A DNA stretch of 64,000 nt from WRAV01 sp050950205 (GTDB taxonomy: Bacteria; Bacillota; Clostridia; Oscillospirales; Ruminococcaceae). The DNA lies in the NCBI GenBank assembly GCA_050950205.1, contig JBMNHF010000011.1, positions 1 to 64,000 on the forward strand. Direction: 5' to 3'. Below are positions 1 to 8,215 of the stretch, piece by piece; within the stretch, counting starts at the first letter, position 1; each line of letters begins with the position of its first letter. A program made the translations under genes and the position numbers. Under the pieces are notes generated by a model. That model had not been told where the DNA came from, searched no databases, and saw nothing but the letters and a program-made list of their open reading frames with translations.

Positions 1-476
1 AGTATGCAAAGGCGTTTACCATGCAGCGCTCAAGGCTGGAGAGGTCACAGCGGCTTGTGAATTCTATGTATTTGGCTCGGGAATGCCCCAGCACCATCAC
101 AAACACCGGAACCTTGTGCACTGTGCCGCCGGTGTCCGTGTAGTGGCAGATGCCCCAATCCATCTGCGCCTGCTTCCCAGGAGCTGTTTCATACCGCCGC
201 ACGGCCGGAAGCTTCTTCGGCGGACGAAACGGATGCACATAATCCTTGAGGATGCTGATGCCACCGTCATATCCGACCTCACGCAGCCGATCGAGCAGTA
301 CCACGCAGTTGTAGATCCCATCGGCCATCAGCTCATGCAGCAGCGGCTTGTACGCATCCAGCTTCGATGGACGGTCAATTTTCTCCGGCGGCGAAACACC
401 GGGCTGCATATATTTTCGGGCCGTATTTTTAGAGATACCCATTTCCTTGCCGATGGCGTACGCACTCTTACCCGCA

Positions 477-510
477 CCAGCCAAGGTAGTGTCAAGTTTT
501 ATGCGCAAAT
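477..510. repeat. IS256 left target duplication and inverted repeat
   Basis: The 8-bp target copy CCAGCCAA is at 477-484. It is followed by the 26-bp terminal repeat at 485-510, ending in TGCGCAAAT. Confidence 0.85.
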
Positions 511-1833
511 TAGGAAACAACCATTTGGCGAATAGCAGATTAGCCGGCGATAGATTCATCTGAAACACCGTATTGCAGGTGCTTCATGTTCATGTATTTC
601 TTGTTGCCCCACTGAGTACCGGCCACATGGCGCAGCCTAGCACAAACCAGCATCAAGGCAGAATTGCCGTCAGGAAAAGCGCCAACTACCCGAGTGCGCC
701 TGCGGATTTCCCGGTTCAGGCGCTCAATGGCGTTATTCGTGCGGATTCGTGTCCAGTGTTCAAAAGGGAAATGAGTGTAGGTTAGGGTCTCTTCGATGCC
801 GTTTTCCACCTTTTTAGCGGCTTCGGGCAGCTTCATTTCCCGGAGAGATTGAACAACAGCTTTTGCCTTTTCTCTGGAGGCTTCTTTGCTCTCCTGGGCG
901 TGTATGGCCTTGAGCATTTTGGCGACAATCTTGGATTTGGAGCGGGGAACGACCGAAAAGACATTGCGGTAGAAATGAACAACACAACGCTGGTATTTGG
1001 CGTCAGGAAACACCTCATACACAGCCTCCAGCATCCCAAGGCTTTTGTCGCCAACGATGAGTTTGACACCATCCAGTCCACGGCTTTTCAGCCACTGGAA
1101 GAAGCTGATCCAACTAGCCTTATCCTCCTTCATTCCTTCGGCAGCACCAATTACCTCCCGGTAACCATCCTCATTCACTGCGATGGCCACCAGAATCGCG
1201 ACGTTCTCATACTCTCCGCCCCAATTGCGCTTCAGATAGATGCCGTCCACATAAACATAGGGGTACTTCCCGCCCTGCAAGGGGCGGTTACGCCAATCCT
1301 CAATATGGACATATGCCTTCTTGTTCAGTTCGCTGATAGTGCTGGGAGATACCTTGCTGCCCCACAGTGCCTCGGTGATATCCTCCACACGGCGTACCGA
1401 CACGCCGGCTAGATACATCTCAATCAATGCCTCCTCCACTGAGCTTTCCCGGCGACGGTAACGCTCTATGATTGCAGTTTCAAAGGGAACCCCTTTTAGT
1501 CGGGGCATCTTTAAGGTGACATCTCCTGATGTGGTGGTCAGATTACGGTTGTAATGGCCGGAACGGTAGCCTTGGCGAGCCTCGGTGCGTTCATACTTCG
1601 CTGCCTGAGTTAGAGCTTCCGCTTCCTTTTCCAGCAAGTCGTTGAGTGTTTCCTCCACACTGCCTCGAACCAGTTCTTTTAACTCGCTCTTGATGATTTC
1701 CTCATTTAGTTGTACAATTTTCTTGGACATGGGTGCAGCCTTCCTTTCGGTGAATTTGGTTGTGGCAACTTTATTCTACCAAAAGGCTGAATCCCTGTCC
1801 TTTTTTTATTTGCGCAACTTATTGTACCTTATC
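485..1833 (-). mobile_element. IS256-family insertion sequence, complete
   Basis: This is a 1349-bp element with one transposase gene on the minus strand. The terminal inverted repeats are imperfect over 26 bp: the left end begins GGTAGTGTCAAG and the inverted right end begins GATAAGGTACAA, and both finish with the shared TGCGCAAAT. It is flanked by the identical 8-bp sequence CCAGCCAA at 477-484 and 1834-1841, a target duplication of the size made by IS256-family elements. The target is istA of IS21 element 1. Confidence 0.9.
540..1730 (-). CDS. IS256-family (mutator-type) transposase
   Basis: This DDE transposase of 396 residues is full length for the family, which is usually about 390-410. 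The first catalytic Asp lies in YVYVDGIYLKRNWGG, the second in KLIVGDKSLGML, and the third acidic residue in the mutator signature near NNAIERLNREIRRRTRVVG. A conserved FPDGNSALML block follows, and there is no internal stop. AGGAAGG precedes the ATG at 1730. The gene fills the 1349-bp element and ends 55 bp from its terminus. The intact frame, near-complete ends and clean target duplication suggest a recent and possibly still active insertion; activity is inferred. Confidence 0.95.
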   Translation of the reverse strand: MSKKIVQLNEEIIKSELKELVRGSVEETLNDLLEKEAEALTQAAKYERTEARQGYRSGHYNRNLTTTSGDVTLKMPRLKGVPFETAIIERYRRRESSVEEALIEMYLAGVSVRRVEDITEALWGSKVSPSTISELNKKAYVHIEDWRNRPLQGGKYPYVYVDGIYLKRNWGGEYENVAILVAIAVNEDGYREVIGAAEGMKEDKASWISFFQWLKSRGLDGVKLIVGDKSLGMLEAVYEVFPDAKYQRCVVHFYRNVFSVVPRSKSKIVAKMLKAIHAQESKEASREKAKAVVQSLREMKLPEAAKKVENGIEETLTYTHFPFEHWTRIRTNNAIERLNREIRRRTRVVGAFPDGNSALMLVCARLRHVAGTQWGNKKYMNMKHLQYGVSDESIAG

Positions 1834-1841
1834 CCAGCCAA
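1808..1841. repeat. IS256 right inverted repeat and target duplication
   Basis: The terminal repeat at 1808-1833 (inverted copy begins GATAAGGTAC) is followed by the second target copy CCAGCCAA at 1834-1841. Confidence 0.85.
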
Positions 1842-1927
1842 CTCTTTTATCTTCATAATTGTCCCACTCCTTAGCATTTCGGGCACCTCCAAGACGCTTT
1901 GTCTTGAGGGTAACCTCTCTATTCTCG

Positions 1928-1977
1928 TGGGTCAATTCTCGTCGGCGATTTAAGGTCATTTTACTCCGGCGGTGACA
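1928..1977 (-). repeat. IS21 element 1 terminal repeats
   Basis: Two roughly 20-bp repeats, starting CGCCGGAGTAAAATGACC and CGCCGACGAGAATTGACC on the minus strand, begin 24 nt apart next to the TGTCA terminus. The IS21 copies at 8254 and 8622 show the same 24-nt phasing. These are probable IstA-binding repeats. Confidence 0.65.
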
Positions 1978-1986
1978 ATTATAAAA

Positions 1987-2027
1987 AACGAGGGGCTGAA
2001 GCACGATGCAAGATTGTGTTTCAGCCC
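1987..2027 (-). terminator. Terminator of the bactofilin operon
   Basis: On the minus strand an eight-base-pair stem GGGCTGAA/TTCAGCCC is followed by CTCG and TTTTTT. It lies 60 bp past the bactofilin stop codon and directly abuts the IS21 end at 1977. Confidence 0.8.
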
Positions 2028-2085
2028 TAAAATTATGTAAACAAAAGACCCGCTAAGAAAAATCAGTATTATGCGGATTTGAGGT

Positions 2086-2772
2086 CTATTCAGTAGGCAT
2101 TACCAAAGGTTTGGCATCCCCCTCTTCAAGTATAGTTACATTTCCTTGTAGAACAGCGCCGGTTTCTATCGATATGGATGCGGAAGTAATATTTCCGGTT
2201 ATATGAGCGTTGCTGTACAATTTAACGTCCTGTATGGCAGTAATATCCCCCTTTACTTTAGCTGAAATATCAATATCCTTTGCAGATAAGTTGCCTGTGA
2301 TTATGCTGTTAGATTTTATCACTAACTTATCCGAGACAATAATGTCGCCATCTATCTTAGCGTTTTCGATTTCTGCTGAATTACACTTGATATTACCACA
2401 AATTCTACCCGTTGCCTGAACTAAATTCTTGCTCTCAATATCACCTTCTACCACACCTGATATTACTAATTTTGAGTCAGTAATAATGGTTCCCGATATC
2501 TTTGTGTCTTCAGTAATAATTGTAGCTTGCTCCGTTGTGGTGCTTTTCCCTTTCTTATTCAAAGAGGTCTTCTCATGTAATATATGTTCTTTGCAATTGT
2601 TTTGGATGAGCTGTGCGTTTGGTTTAACATCAATTACTGTTAGGGAGTCCTCGCTGCTATTATCCTTCAATTTCTTATCCGCTTTCTCATCTGATTTGCT
2701 TAGTTTGTTATTTGATTTGATTTTTTCTAACATAAACACTTCACTAAATGCTTGTTTTAGGTTCTCTTTCAT
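2086..2772 (-). CDS. Bactofilin-family polymer-forming cytoskeletal protein
   Basis: This 228-residue protein has a charged, low-complexity N-terminal half (about residues 1-85). A bactofilin right-handed beta-helix follows (about 90-215), made of repeated turns such as KISGTIITDSKLVISGVVEG, GRICGNIKCNSAEIENAKID and VIKSNSIITGNLSAKDIDIS. Bactofilins self-assemble into filaments and scaffold cell-wall or envelope enzymes. The start MKENLKQAF is chosen because AGGGGG lies about 7 nt upstream; an upstream in-frame ATG at 2811 would overlap the preceding gene and lacks such a site. It follows the polysaccharide deacetylase by 25 bp, so the two are probably co-transcribed and the filament may localise the wall enzyme (inference). 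Codon use is AT-rich compared with the 12-50 kb genes. Confidence 0.85.
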   Translation of the reverse strand: MKENLKQAFSEVFMLEKIKSNNKLSKSDEKADKKLKDNSSEDSLTVIDVKPNAQLIQNNCKEHILHEKTSLNKKGKSTTTEQATIITEDTKISGTIITDSKLVISGVVEGDIESKNLVQATGRICGNIKCNSAEIENAKIDGDIIVSDKLVIKSNSIITGNLSAKDIDISAKVKGDITAIQDVKLYSNAHITGNITSASISIETGAVLQGNVTILEEGDAKPLVMPTE

Positions 2773-2797
2773 CTTTCGTTCCCCCTGATTTACAAAT

Positions 2798-3706
2798 TTA
2801 TTGATATGCAAACACTATTGGTGGTACATTGTTATCGAGCTTGTCAAACGAATACCCTTTATCTTCAAGAAAATCAATTATGCCTGGTAATGCTTTTACA
2901 GTATGAGCCTTACTCTCGCTATCATGACCCAACACGATTATGCTGTCCTGATTACGCACCATTTCCTTAACATTATTGAGTATCTTTTTTGGGGTTATGT
3001 TATTAACTGTGTCCTGAGTTGAGATATTCCAGTCGTAATATAAGTATCCACGCCTGAGCATTTCGGAAATAATATCCTGATAGATGCCCCTATTGTAGGC
3101 ATTGATGCTTCCTCCCGGGAAACGGAATATTTGCGGCTTAACAGACGTAATCTCATATATTTTTTTGAAGCATGTGCTGAAATCATCGAGAAATGCTTCT
3201 GTTGAACGATATATCTGGGAATATTTGTGTGTATGGCTGTGTATACCGATGGTATGCCCTTCATCTGCAATACGTTTTAGTATTTCTAAGTCGCTATTAC
3301 TGGTTACAACAAAAAAGGTTGCTTTTATATTCCGTTCTTTCAATATATCAAGAATTTCCAGCGTTCTGGCAGACGGTCCATCATCAAAGGTTAAATAAGC
3401 AGTTTTTCCCTGTGAATTCTCTGTAACCGGCATTTCATTGTTTAGTTCCAGATATAATGACTGGTATTCGATTTGTGCTGTTTCTAAGCGTACTTTTTGT
3501 AATTCTGGTGTTGAATCAGATTTCTGATCGACAGACTCATTGACAGACTCATTGACAGACTCGCTATTATCTTGTTCATAAGGAGTATAGGTGCCAACCC
3601 CTTTTGTATTTAACAATAATTTTAAGCTTAGTATGGCTAATAGAAGAACAATGACTAATGATGCGTAAATTAAATGCTTAAAAAATCTAACGCTGCCAAA
3701 ATACAT
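2798..3706 (-). CDS. Membrane-anchored polysaccharide deacetylase
   Basis: The protein is about 302 residues. A single N-terminal membrane segment (LIYASLVIVLLLAILSLKLL) is followed by a low-complexity stalk with three NESV repeats. A NodB-type carbohydrate esterase 4 domain starts near residue 100. Its motifs are visible: TFDDGPS (catalytic Asp and metal Asp), HSHTH (metal His), RFPGGS, YYDWN and IIVLGHDS. Members of the family remove N-acetyl groups from peptidoglycan or other surface glycans outside the membrane. An ATG start at 3706 is preferred over an in-frame TTG at 3727, which has no ribosome site; neither site is strong. Bactofilin follows, so a wall-modification role is likely. The exact substrate cannot be told. 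Confidence 0.88.
   Translation of the reverse strand: MYFGSVRFFKHLIYASLVIVLLLAILSLKLLLNTKGVGTYTPYEQDNSESVNESVNESVDQKSDSTPELQKVRLETAQIEYQSLYLELNNEMPVTENSQGKTAYLTFDDGPSARTLEILDILKERNIKATFFVVTSNSDLEILKRIADEGHTIGIHSHTHKYSQIYRSTEAFLDDFSTCFKKIYEITSVKPQIFRFPGGSINAYNRGIYQDIISEMLRRGYLYYDWNISTQDTVNNITPKKILNNVKEMVRNQDSIIVLGHDSESKAHTVKALPGIIDFLEDKGYSFDKLDNNVPPIVFAYQ
3530..3565 (-). repeat. Three 12-bp tandem repeats inside the deacetylase stalk
   Basis: The unit GACAGACTCATT is repeated at 3530, 3542 and 3554; the last copy differs at two bases. It encodes consecutive NESV tetrapeptides, giving a variable-length extracytoplasmic linker. Confidence 0.8.
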
Positions 3707-3786
3707 ATAAATAACACCGTCTCTCAATTTTTGAATTTTATATTACTGTTATCTAAAGCCTGCTATAAACGCAGTATTTTTCACAA

Positions 3787-3825
3787 AATAAACCCTATTA
3801 TAGAATTATTCTACAATAGAGTTTG
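3787..3825 (-). terminator. Terminator of the kinase-regulator operon
   Basis: On the minus strand the near-perfect stem AACTCTATTGTAGAA / TTCTATAATAGGGTT is followed by TATTTTG. It lies about 145 bp beyond the response-regulator stop. The rest of the 3728-3968 spacer shows no gene. Confidence 0.65.
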
Positions 3826-3968
3826 GTAAAAAAACAATATTTCTACGCTAACATGTATCTTTTTCACGTTAAGAGGCACATTATGTCGAATAAGCGGTTT
3901 TGGCGTTGTACTAATATCCGATTAAAGGATTGATAAAATTCCCGAGAATTTTTGTGTCGGATCCCCTG

Positions 3969-4727
3969 TCATATGTCCAAAATATCCTTGAGCTTTGCAG
4001 CATATCTGCGGCTCATGAAAATATCGGTTTTACAGTTTTCCAGCTTGATGGAAAAGGTGCTTTTAAATATAGGACTTATTACCGCAATTTTATTAATATT
4101 CACCAGGTAACTCTTATGGCATCGGAAAAACCCCAAATCGCTCAGGCATTCCTCCCAACTATTCAGGGTTCCCTTTACCCTGTACACCTCATTTTCGGTA
4201 TTTATGATAACACTCCCGCTTACAACGGTTAGATACAGTATTTCGTTTATATTAATAAGAAATATTTTATTGTTTTGCCATGCTATGACCTTGTCAAATT
4301 TTAATGTCAGCATATTGGAGGCATTATATATAGAGTTCCTGTAAGCATCTTTTGACTGTCTTACAGGGTATCTATCCATTATTTTATCTATGGTGTGAGC
4401 CAGCCGTTCAGTGGTTACCGGCTTTAGCAAGTAATCTAAAGCATTTACTTCAAAAGCTTGCACTGCATATTCATCATATGCGGTGACAAAAACAATCAAT
4501 GTCTTGGGAGCCACTTTTAATATTTCTTCTGCCACGGCGAATCCGTTTATTCCAGGCATTTCTATGTCCAAGAAAACTACGTCAGGCTTTAATCCCATAA
4601 TTTTTGCCAGAGCCTCCAGAGGGCTTGAGATCATATCCAATACTTCTATATCTTCATATTGTTCCAAAGCATAACTAAGATTTTTTAATGCCAATACTTC
4701 ATCATCAACTATTATTGCCTTTATCAT
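3969..4727 (-). CDS. LytTR-type response regulator
   Basis: This 252-residue protein starts with a receiver domain (about 1-120) holding acidic residues in IIVDDE, the phosphoacceptor Asp in VVFLDIEMPGING, a Thr in FVTAYDEYA and the Lys of LLKPVTT. A LytTR DNA-binding domain follows (about 145-250), with LILINEILYL-like strands, a FFRCHKSYLVNI core and a C-terminal MSRRYAAKLKDIL. LytTR regulators bind paired short direct repeats in promoters. It lies 63 bp downstream of the hybrid histidine kinase on the same strand, and the kinase's C-terminal LytS-type module is the kind that normally phosphorylates this regulator type. Targets are unknown; the adjacent deacetylase and bactofilin are candidates (inference). 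Confidence 0.93.
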   Translation of the reverse strand: MIKAIIVDDEVLALKNLSYALEQYEDIEVLDMISSPLEALAKIMGLKPDVVFLDIEMPGINGFAVAEEILKVAPKTLIVFVTAYDEYAVQAFEVNALDYLLKPVTTERLAHTIDKIMDRYPVRQSKDAYRNSIYNASNMLTLKFDKVIAWQNNKIFLININEILYLTVVSGSVIINTENEVYRVKGTLNSWEECLSDLGFFRCHKSYLVNINKIAVISPIFKSTFSIKLENCKTDIFMSRRYAAKLKDILDI

Positions 4728-4790
4728 TTTCGTTCCCCTCTAAAATAACGTTCGTAAATGGTATTATTCAGTGAGTATTAAATAGATACA

Positions 4791-7700
4791 TTAAACCGGG
4801 ATTCTCAAACTAACCGTAGTGCCTTCTCCCGGCGCGCTCTTGATGGAGAGACCTTCACCATGATAAAGCTTCAGTCTCTCATTCACATTCTTTAAACCTA
4901 TTCCTTTATTATTGCCTTCAATTATGTAATTGGCTTTATCTATCCCAACTCCATCGTCCTCAACACGAAATACCAGTTCGTTTTTGTCCTGCCCTATGGA
5001 TATTTTTACTTTACCGCCTTCTTCCTTGTGGTATATTCCATGCTTTACTGCATTTTCCACGAGGGGTTGAAGTATCAATGGTGGTATAAGTAGATTGTCG
5101 TCTGTGCCAATATCAATCTCATAGCTTAGCCTGTCTCCAAAACGTGTTTTTTCAATGTTTAAATAAGCTTTTATAAGATTTATCTCATCTCTTAAAGGGA
5201 TAGGGCTGTCCATGCTTTTCAGTCCGGACTTGCCCCTCAAATAATTGCTGAATTCTCCCAACATTTCATAGGCCTTTTCAGGCTGGTCTAAGCAAAGACC
5301 CATAATGCTGTTTAGTGTATTGTACAGGAAATGGGGCTTTATTTGAGCTTGATAAAATCCTATTTGGGCCTCCAAGGCTTGCTTTGCAGATTTTTTCAAC
5401 ATAATTAGGGTCTTTACTCTTGCCAATAGTTCTTTTTTGTCAAATGATCTATTTAAAAAATCATTGGCACCTACATTAAATACCCTCTGGATATCCTCTG
5501 CCCTATTTTTTACTGAGATTACTAAGATGGGCAGCTCAATTAAGTTATACTTTTCCCTCAGGGACTGACAGACCTCATAACCGGACATTTCCGGCATCAT
5601 TATATCAAGAATGATGAGATTATAGTGAATTCCGGCCTCTATTTTGGCTAAGGCTTCCGCTCCGCTCCCTACGGCATCTACGTTGTAGCCTTCATGAATC
5701 AGATGATTCTTTAGCACTTCCCTGTTTATCGCTTCATCGTCGACTACCAGTATTTTATCCGCTCTATTTCTGTCCCCCGCTTTTTGGCTCTTAAGATAGC
5801 TGATACCTGTCTGCTTTCTTACGTCGGACAAATCATTACTTTTGCTGACAGCCGGTTTTGTTCCTGCAGGAAGAGTGAATATTAATTTTGTTCCTGCATT
5901 CACCTGGGATTGTACCTCTATAATACCTCCATGGAGCTCAATAAGCTTCTTTGTTATAGAAAGCCCCAGACCAAACCCGCCATATTTTAAAGCTTCGCTA
6001 TGAGATGCCTGCACATAAGGTTCAAATATACCATGTAGCTTTTCCGCAGGTATTCCGCAGCCTGTATCATATACAGTTACTTCAATCTTATGGCCTTTTT
6101 TAAAAGCAGATACACCAATTTCACCTGCAGCGGTAAATTTAATAGCATTTTCTATTAAATTGTAGAAAACCTGATAAATTCTATTTTCATCAGCCTTTAC
6201 ATAAAAAACATCAGGAGGTATTTCATTTATCAATTCTATTTTTTTATCGTTTAGCAAATGCTTGCATATGGCGAAAACTGAATTTACAACATGATTTAAA
6301 TCCAAATTACCCAAGTTCAGGACAATATCCCTGTTTTTTAATTTAGAAAAGTCCTGCACATCACTTACTAAATTTGCCAGGCGTCTTCCGTTGGACACTA
6401 TAAGTCCCAGACTTTCTTTTTGATATTCGTTCAGTTTTCCGCCTTTTTCGTCATAAAGAGCTTCCGCTATGCCTATCATACCGCTTATAGGGGTCATAAA
6501 GCCATGGGCGACATCATCCAAAAATTCATTTTTAAGCCTATCTTTATCTATTAATTTCTGGTTCAAAATTTCCACAGATGAAAAGGCGCCGGTGAATCTT
6601 TTTAAAATCAATATTGCTTGAGTAAATGCGAGAACCATTACCCCTAAGGGGTACAAATTGCCGATGCTGGATTTTTCATTATAATACAACATATCATTTA
6701 TGACGGTACCAAAAAAAATAGCTCCGCTAATTATAACGAACCAGGCCTCGGTTTTTTTCCTTAAAACTGCTTTTATCAAACTAAATAGTAAATATATAAG
6801 AAGCAACACAGTATATAGCTGAAATGCTATTAATATACGGGAGAAAAAACTGGGCGAAGTCACAAGCACCACTATAGTGCCAATAAGAGCTACTGTTTTT
6901 GCTATAGTCCATACTGTTTTTGATACTTCTTGCAAAAACATAAATTTGATGAATCCTGCAAAGGCCGCAATTCCACCGTAGAAGGTTATATATTCTAACC
7001 TCAGGGCTGCTTGCTGAGATATAAAGTCAAAAAATCTGACTATTAGAATATTGCCTACAGATATGGCTCTTAAAGAAATTATAAGACAAAAAAGCCCAAA
7101 ATATAAAGCCGCCTTTTCATGATTTCTAATTAAATAAAATGCCAAATAAAACATCCCCAGAGATAATAAGACTCCGAAGATGAATATATCAACCGCCATG
7201 CTCCGGTCATAGGCGTTTTTTATGTAATCATAGCTGCCAAATACTATAGGTGACCACAGACCTCCCATCCTATGCATAAAGTTGGATACCTGCAGCACCA
7301 ATACTATACGACCGTCCACCTGCTCTAATGGTACTACTACGCGATAATGCAAGGAATTGCTGCCCTCTTTTGATTTGGCTACTCTGCCTTGCTCACTGAC
7401 AAGCTCGCCGTTTACCCATAGCTTGTGCGATGTATATATGGAAGGAAGCCTTATGGCTGTAGTTTCTGTGTCTTGCGGGACTAATATAGTTAATTTGTAT
7501 GTGGCAAATCCATCCCCACCAACAGACTTTCCACCAACGACATAGCTGTTCCAAGAGCCGGGAACATTTATGTACTTCTTATCTTGCCTGCGCTGGCTTT
7601 CCAATTCATGCGGCTCTAAAAGCTCCTCCCAATAGAATTCCCATTGGCCATTAAGCTCAATGCTTTTGTCTGCTTGACTATTCCACTCCCTAAGATCCAT

Positions 7701-7832
7701 TATTCCATCAATGGCCACTCCACCGGTAGTTCCTTTTCCGTATGCGGCAGAACCAACTGATAAAATTAGACATAAGATTACAACACACATCATTATTTGA
7801 TAGAACTTTTTATTAGCTTGAAGTCTATTCAT
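4791..7832 (-). CDS. Hybrid sensor histidine kinase with 7TMR-DISM sensor and two kinase modules
   Basis: The 1013 residues are laid out as follows. A signal or membrane segment lies at about 10-30. A DISMED2-like beta-sandwich ectodomain (about 45-195; LNGQWEFYWEELL, VPGSWN, LWVNGELV) precedes seven membrane segments (about 205-410). A HisKA domain contains AHGFMTPISG near residue 443, and an HATPase has NLIENAIKFT, DTGCGIP and GGFGLGLSI. A receiver follows (about 695-810) with Asp in LIILDIMMPEMSG. A second kinase of LytS type (about 820-900, QIKPHFLYNTLNS) has its own HATPase (PLVENAVKHG, DDGVGID, GIGLKNVNERL). The first H-box has Gly after His where an acidic residue is usual. The protein is membrane-located and probably feeds the LytTR regulator immediately downstream. 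The signal is unknown, but DISMED2 domains resemble carbohydrate-binding folds. GGTGGTGAT precedes the ATG. Confidence 0.92.
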   Translation of the reverse strand: MNRLQANKKFYQIMMCVVILCLILSVGSAAYGKGTTGGVAIDGIMDLREWNSQADKSIELNGQWEFYWEELLEPHELESQRRQDKKYINVPGSWNSYVVGGKSVGGDGFATYKLTILVPQDTETTAIRLPSIYTSHKLWVNGELVSEQGRVAKSKEGSNSLHYRVVVPLEQVDGRIVLVLQVSNFMHRMGGLWSPIVFGSYDYIKNAYDRSMAVDIFIFGVLLSLGMFYLAFYLIRNHEKAALYFGLFCLIISLRAISVGNILIVRFFDFISQQAALRLEYITFYGGIAAFAGFIKFMFLQEVSKTVWTIAKTVALIGTIVVLVTSPSFFSRILIAFQLYTVLLLIYLLFSLIKAVLRKKTEAWFVIISGAIFFGTVINDMLYYNEKSSIGNLYPLGVMVLAFTQAILILKRFTGAFSSVEILNQKLIDKDRLKNEFLDDVAHGFMTPISGMIGIAEALYDEKGGKLNEYQKESLGLIVSNGRRLANLVSDVQDFSKLKNRDIVLNLGNLDLNHVVNSVFAICKHLLNDKKIELINEIPPDVFYVKADENRIYQVFYNLIENAIKFTAAGEIGVSAFKKGHKIEVTVYDTGCGIPAEKLHGIFEPYVQASHSEALKYGGFGLGLSITKKLIELHGGIIEVQSQVNAGTKLIFTLPAGTKPAVSKSNDLSDVRKQTGISYLKSQKAGDRNRADKILVVDDEAINREVLKNHLIHEGYNVDAVGSGAEALAKIEAGIHYNLIILDIMMPEMSGYEVCQSLREKYNLIELPILVISVKNRAEDIQRVFNVGANDFLNRSFDKKELLARVKTLIMLKKSAKQALEAQIGFYQAQIKPHFLYNTLNSIMGLCLDQPEKAYEMLGEFSNYLRGKSGLKSMDSPIPLRDEINLIKAYLNIEKTRFGDRLSYEIDIGTDDNLLIPPLILQPLVENAVKHGIYHKEEGGKVKISIGQDKNELVFRVEDDGVGIDKANYIIEGNNKGIGLKNVNERLKLYHGEGLSIKSAPGEGTTVSLRIPV

Positions 7833-7876
7833 GATATCACCACCATATTAACTAATCCCTCTATAAAGATGTTATT

Positions 7877-7905
7877 ATTATAGCTGCAAACACTCTGCCT
7901 GTAAA
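7877..7905 (-). promoter_or_regulatory. Sigma-A-type promoter of the kinase operon
   Basis: On the minus strand, TTTACA (7900-7905) and TATAAT (7877-7882) are separated by 17 bp, about 45 bp upstream of the kinase start. Confidence 0.6.
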
Positions 7906-7929
7906 TGGCAAATAATAAAATTTATAACC

Positions 7930-7963
7930 ATTGTTCACAGAAACAATGTCGTTTGTGAACAAT
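7930..7963. promoter_or_regulatory. Perfect 10-bp dyad upstream of the kinase promoter
   Basis: ATTGTTCACA (7930-7939) and TGTGAACAAT (7954-7963) are exact inverted arms around a 14-nt centre that itself holds AAAC/GTTT. It lies 24 bp upstream of the -35 box. An upstream binding site for a dimeric regulator is possible, but no T-run makes it a clear terminator. Confidence 0.45.
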
Positions 7964-8040
7964 ACTATCTTTAGGCACTCACTAAAGCTACAAAAAGGGA
8001 GTATGTTAAAATTTCGGACAGGATGATAAGATAGAAACAA

Positions 8041-8215
8041 CATCACGTCCGGAATCAGAGCGCAATACGATGAAGAGTTCAAGAAAACGCGGTAAAGCTG
8101 AGTTACGCCAGCGCCAAGAGCGTAAAGTAGGTGGCGGAAGAAGTACACGATGACCGGGGAGAAAACACGCTACGCCACGCTTGAGGAAGAGAATAATATA
8201 CGTTACCCAGAGAGT
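8041..8215 (+). pseudogene. Decayed IS3-type transposase OrfA fragment
   Basis: With one missing base restored near 8085, the plus strand reads YDEEFKKNAVKLSYASAKSV followed by K, a TAG stop and VAEEV. After a further disruption it continues TGEKTRYATLEEENN. These are hallmark segments of IS3-family or related OrfA proteins (helix-turn-helix part and leucine-zipper part). At least one deletion, one nonsense change and an internal loss are visible, so this is an old remnant. It lies just left of the IS21 insertion at 8254. No other gene is seen in 7833-8253. Confidence 0.55.

Larger units (their letters stand above)
1..1856 (-). pseudogene. istA: IstA transposase (IS21), interrupted by IS256 element and partial
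   Basis: The start is ATG at 1856, with GGAG about 10 nt upstream. Five codons (MKIKE) are followed by the IS256 insertion, and the frame resumes at 484 with LAGAGKSAYAIGKEMGISKN. If the 485-1833 insert and one target copy are removed, the reading frame is continuous to base 1 (about 165 residues). The fragment shows an N-terminal helix-turn-helix (AIGKEMGISKNTARKY) and the start of the catalytic core (QAQMDWGICHYTD, with the first Asp). It is clearly related in layout to the IstA proteins at 8.4-11.8 kb but divergent in sequence, so it is a different IS21 member. It is inactive as it stands, because translation from the native start would enter the insert after five codons. Confidence 0.85.
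1..1977 (-). mobile_element. IS21-family element 1, cut by window edge
   Basis: The element is read on the minus strand. Its 5' terminus is at 1977, where the minus strand starts TGTCACCGCC. Two related repeats follow, beginning CGCCGGAGTAAAATGACC and CGCCGACGAGAATTGACC, spaced 24 nt apart; paired repeats like these are typical of IS21-family ends. An istA frame starts at 1856 and runs off the window. The element sits just beyond the terminator of the bactofilin operon. istB and the other end lie outside the window. The element carries an IS256-family insertion at 485-1833. Confidence 0.8.

Noticed and set aside
3530..3565. CRISPR-like tandem repeats
   Set aside because: Units are 12 bp, directly adjacent without spacers and coding in frame; there are no cas genes anywhere in the window.
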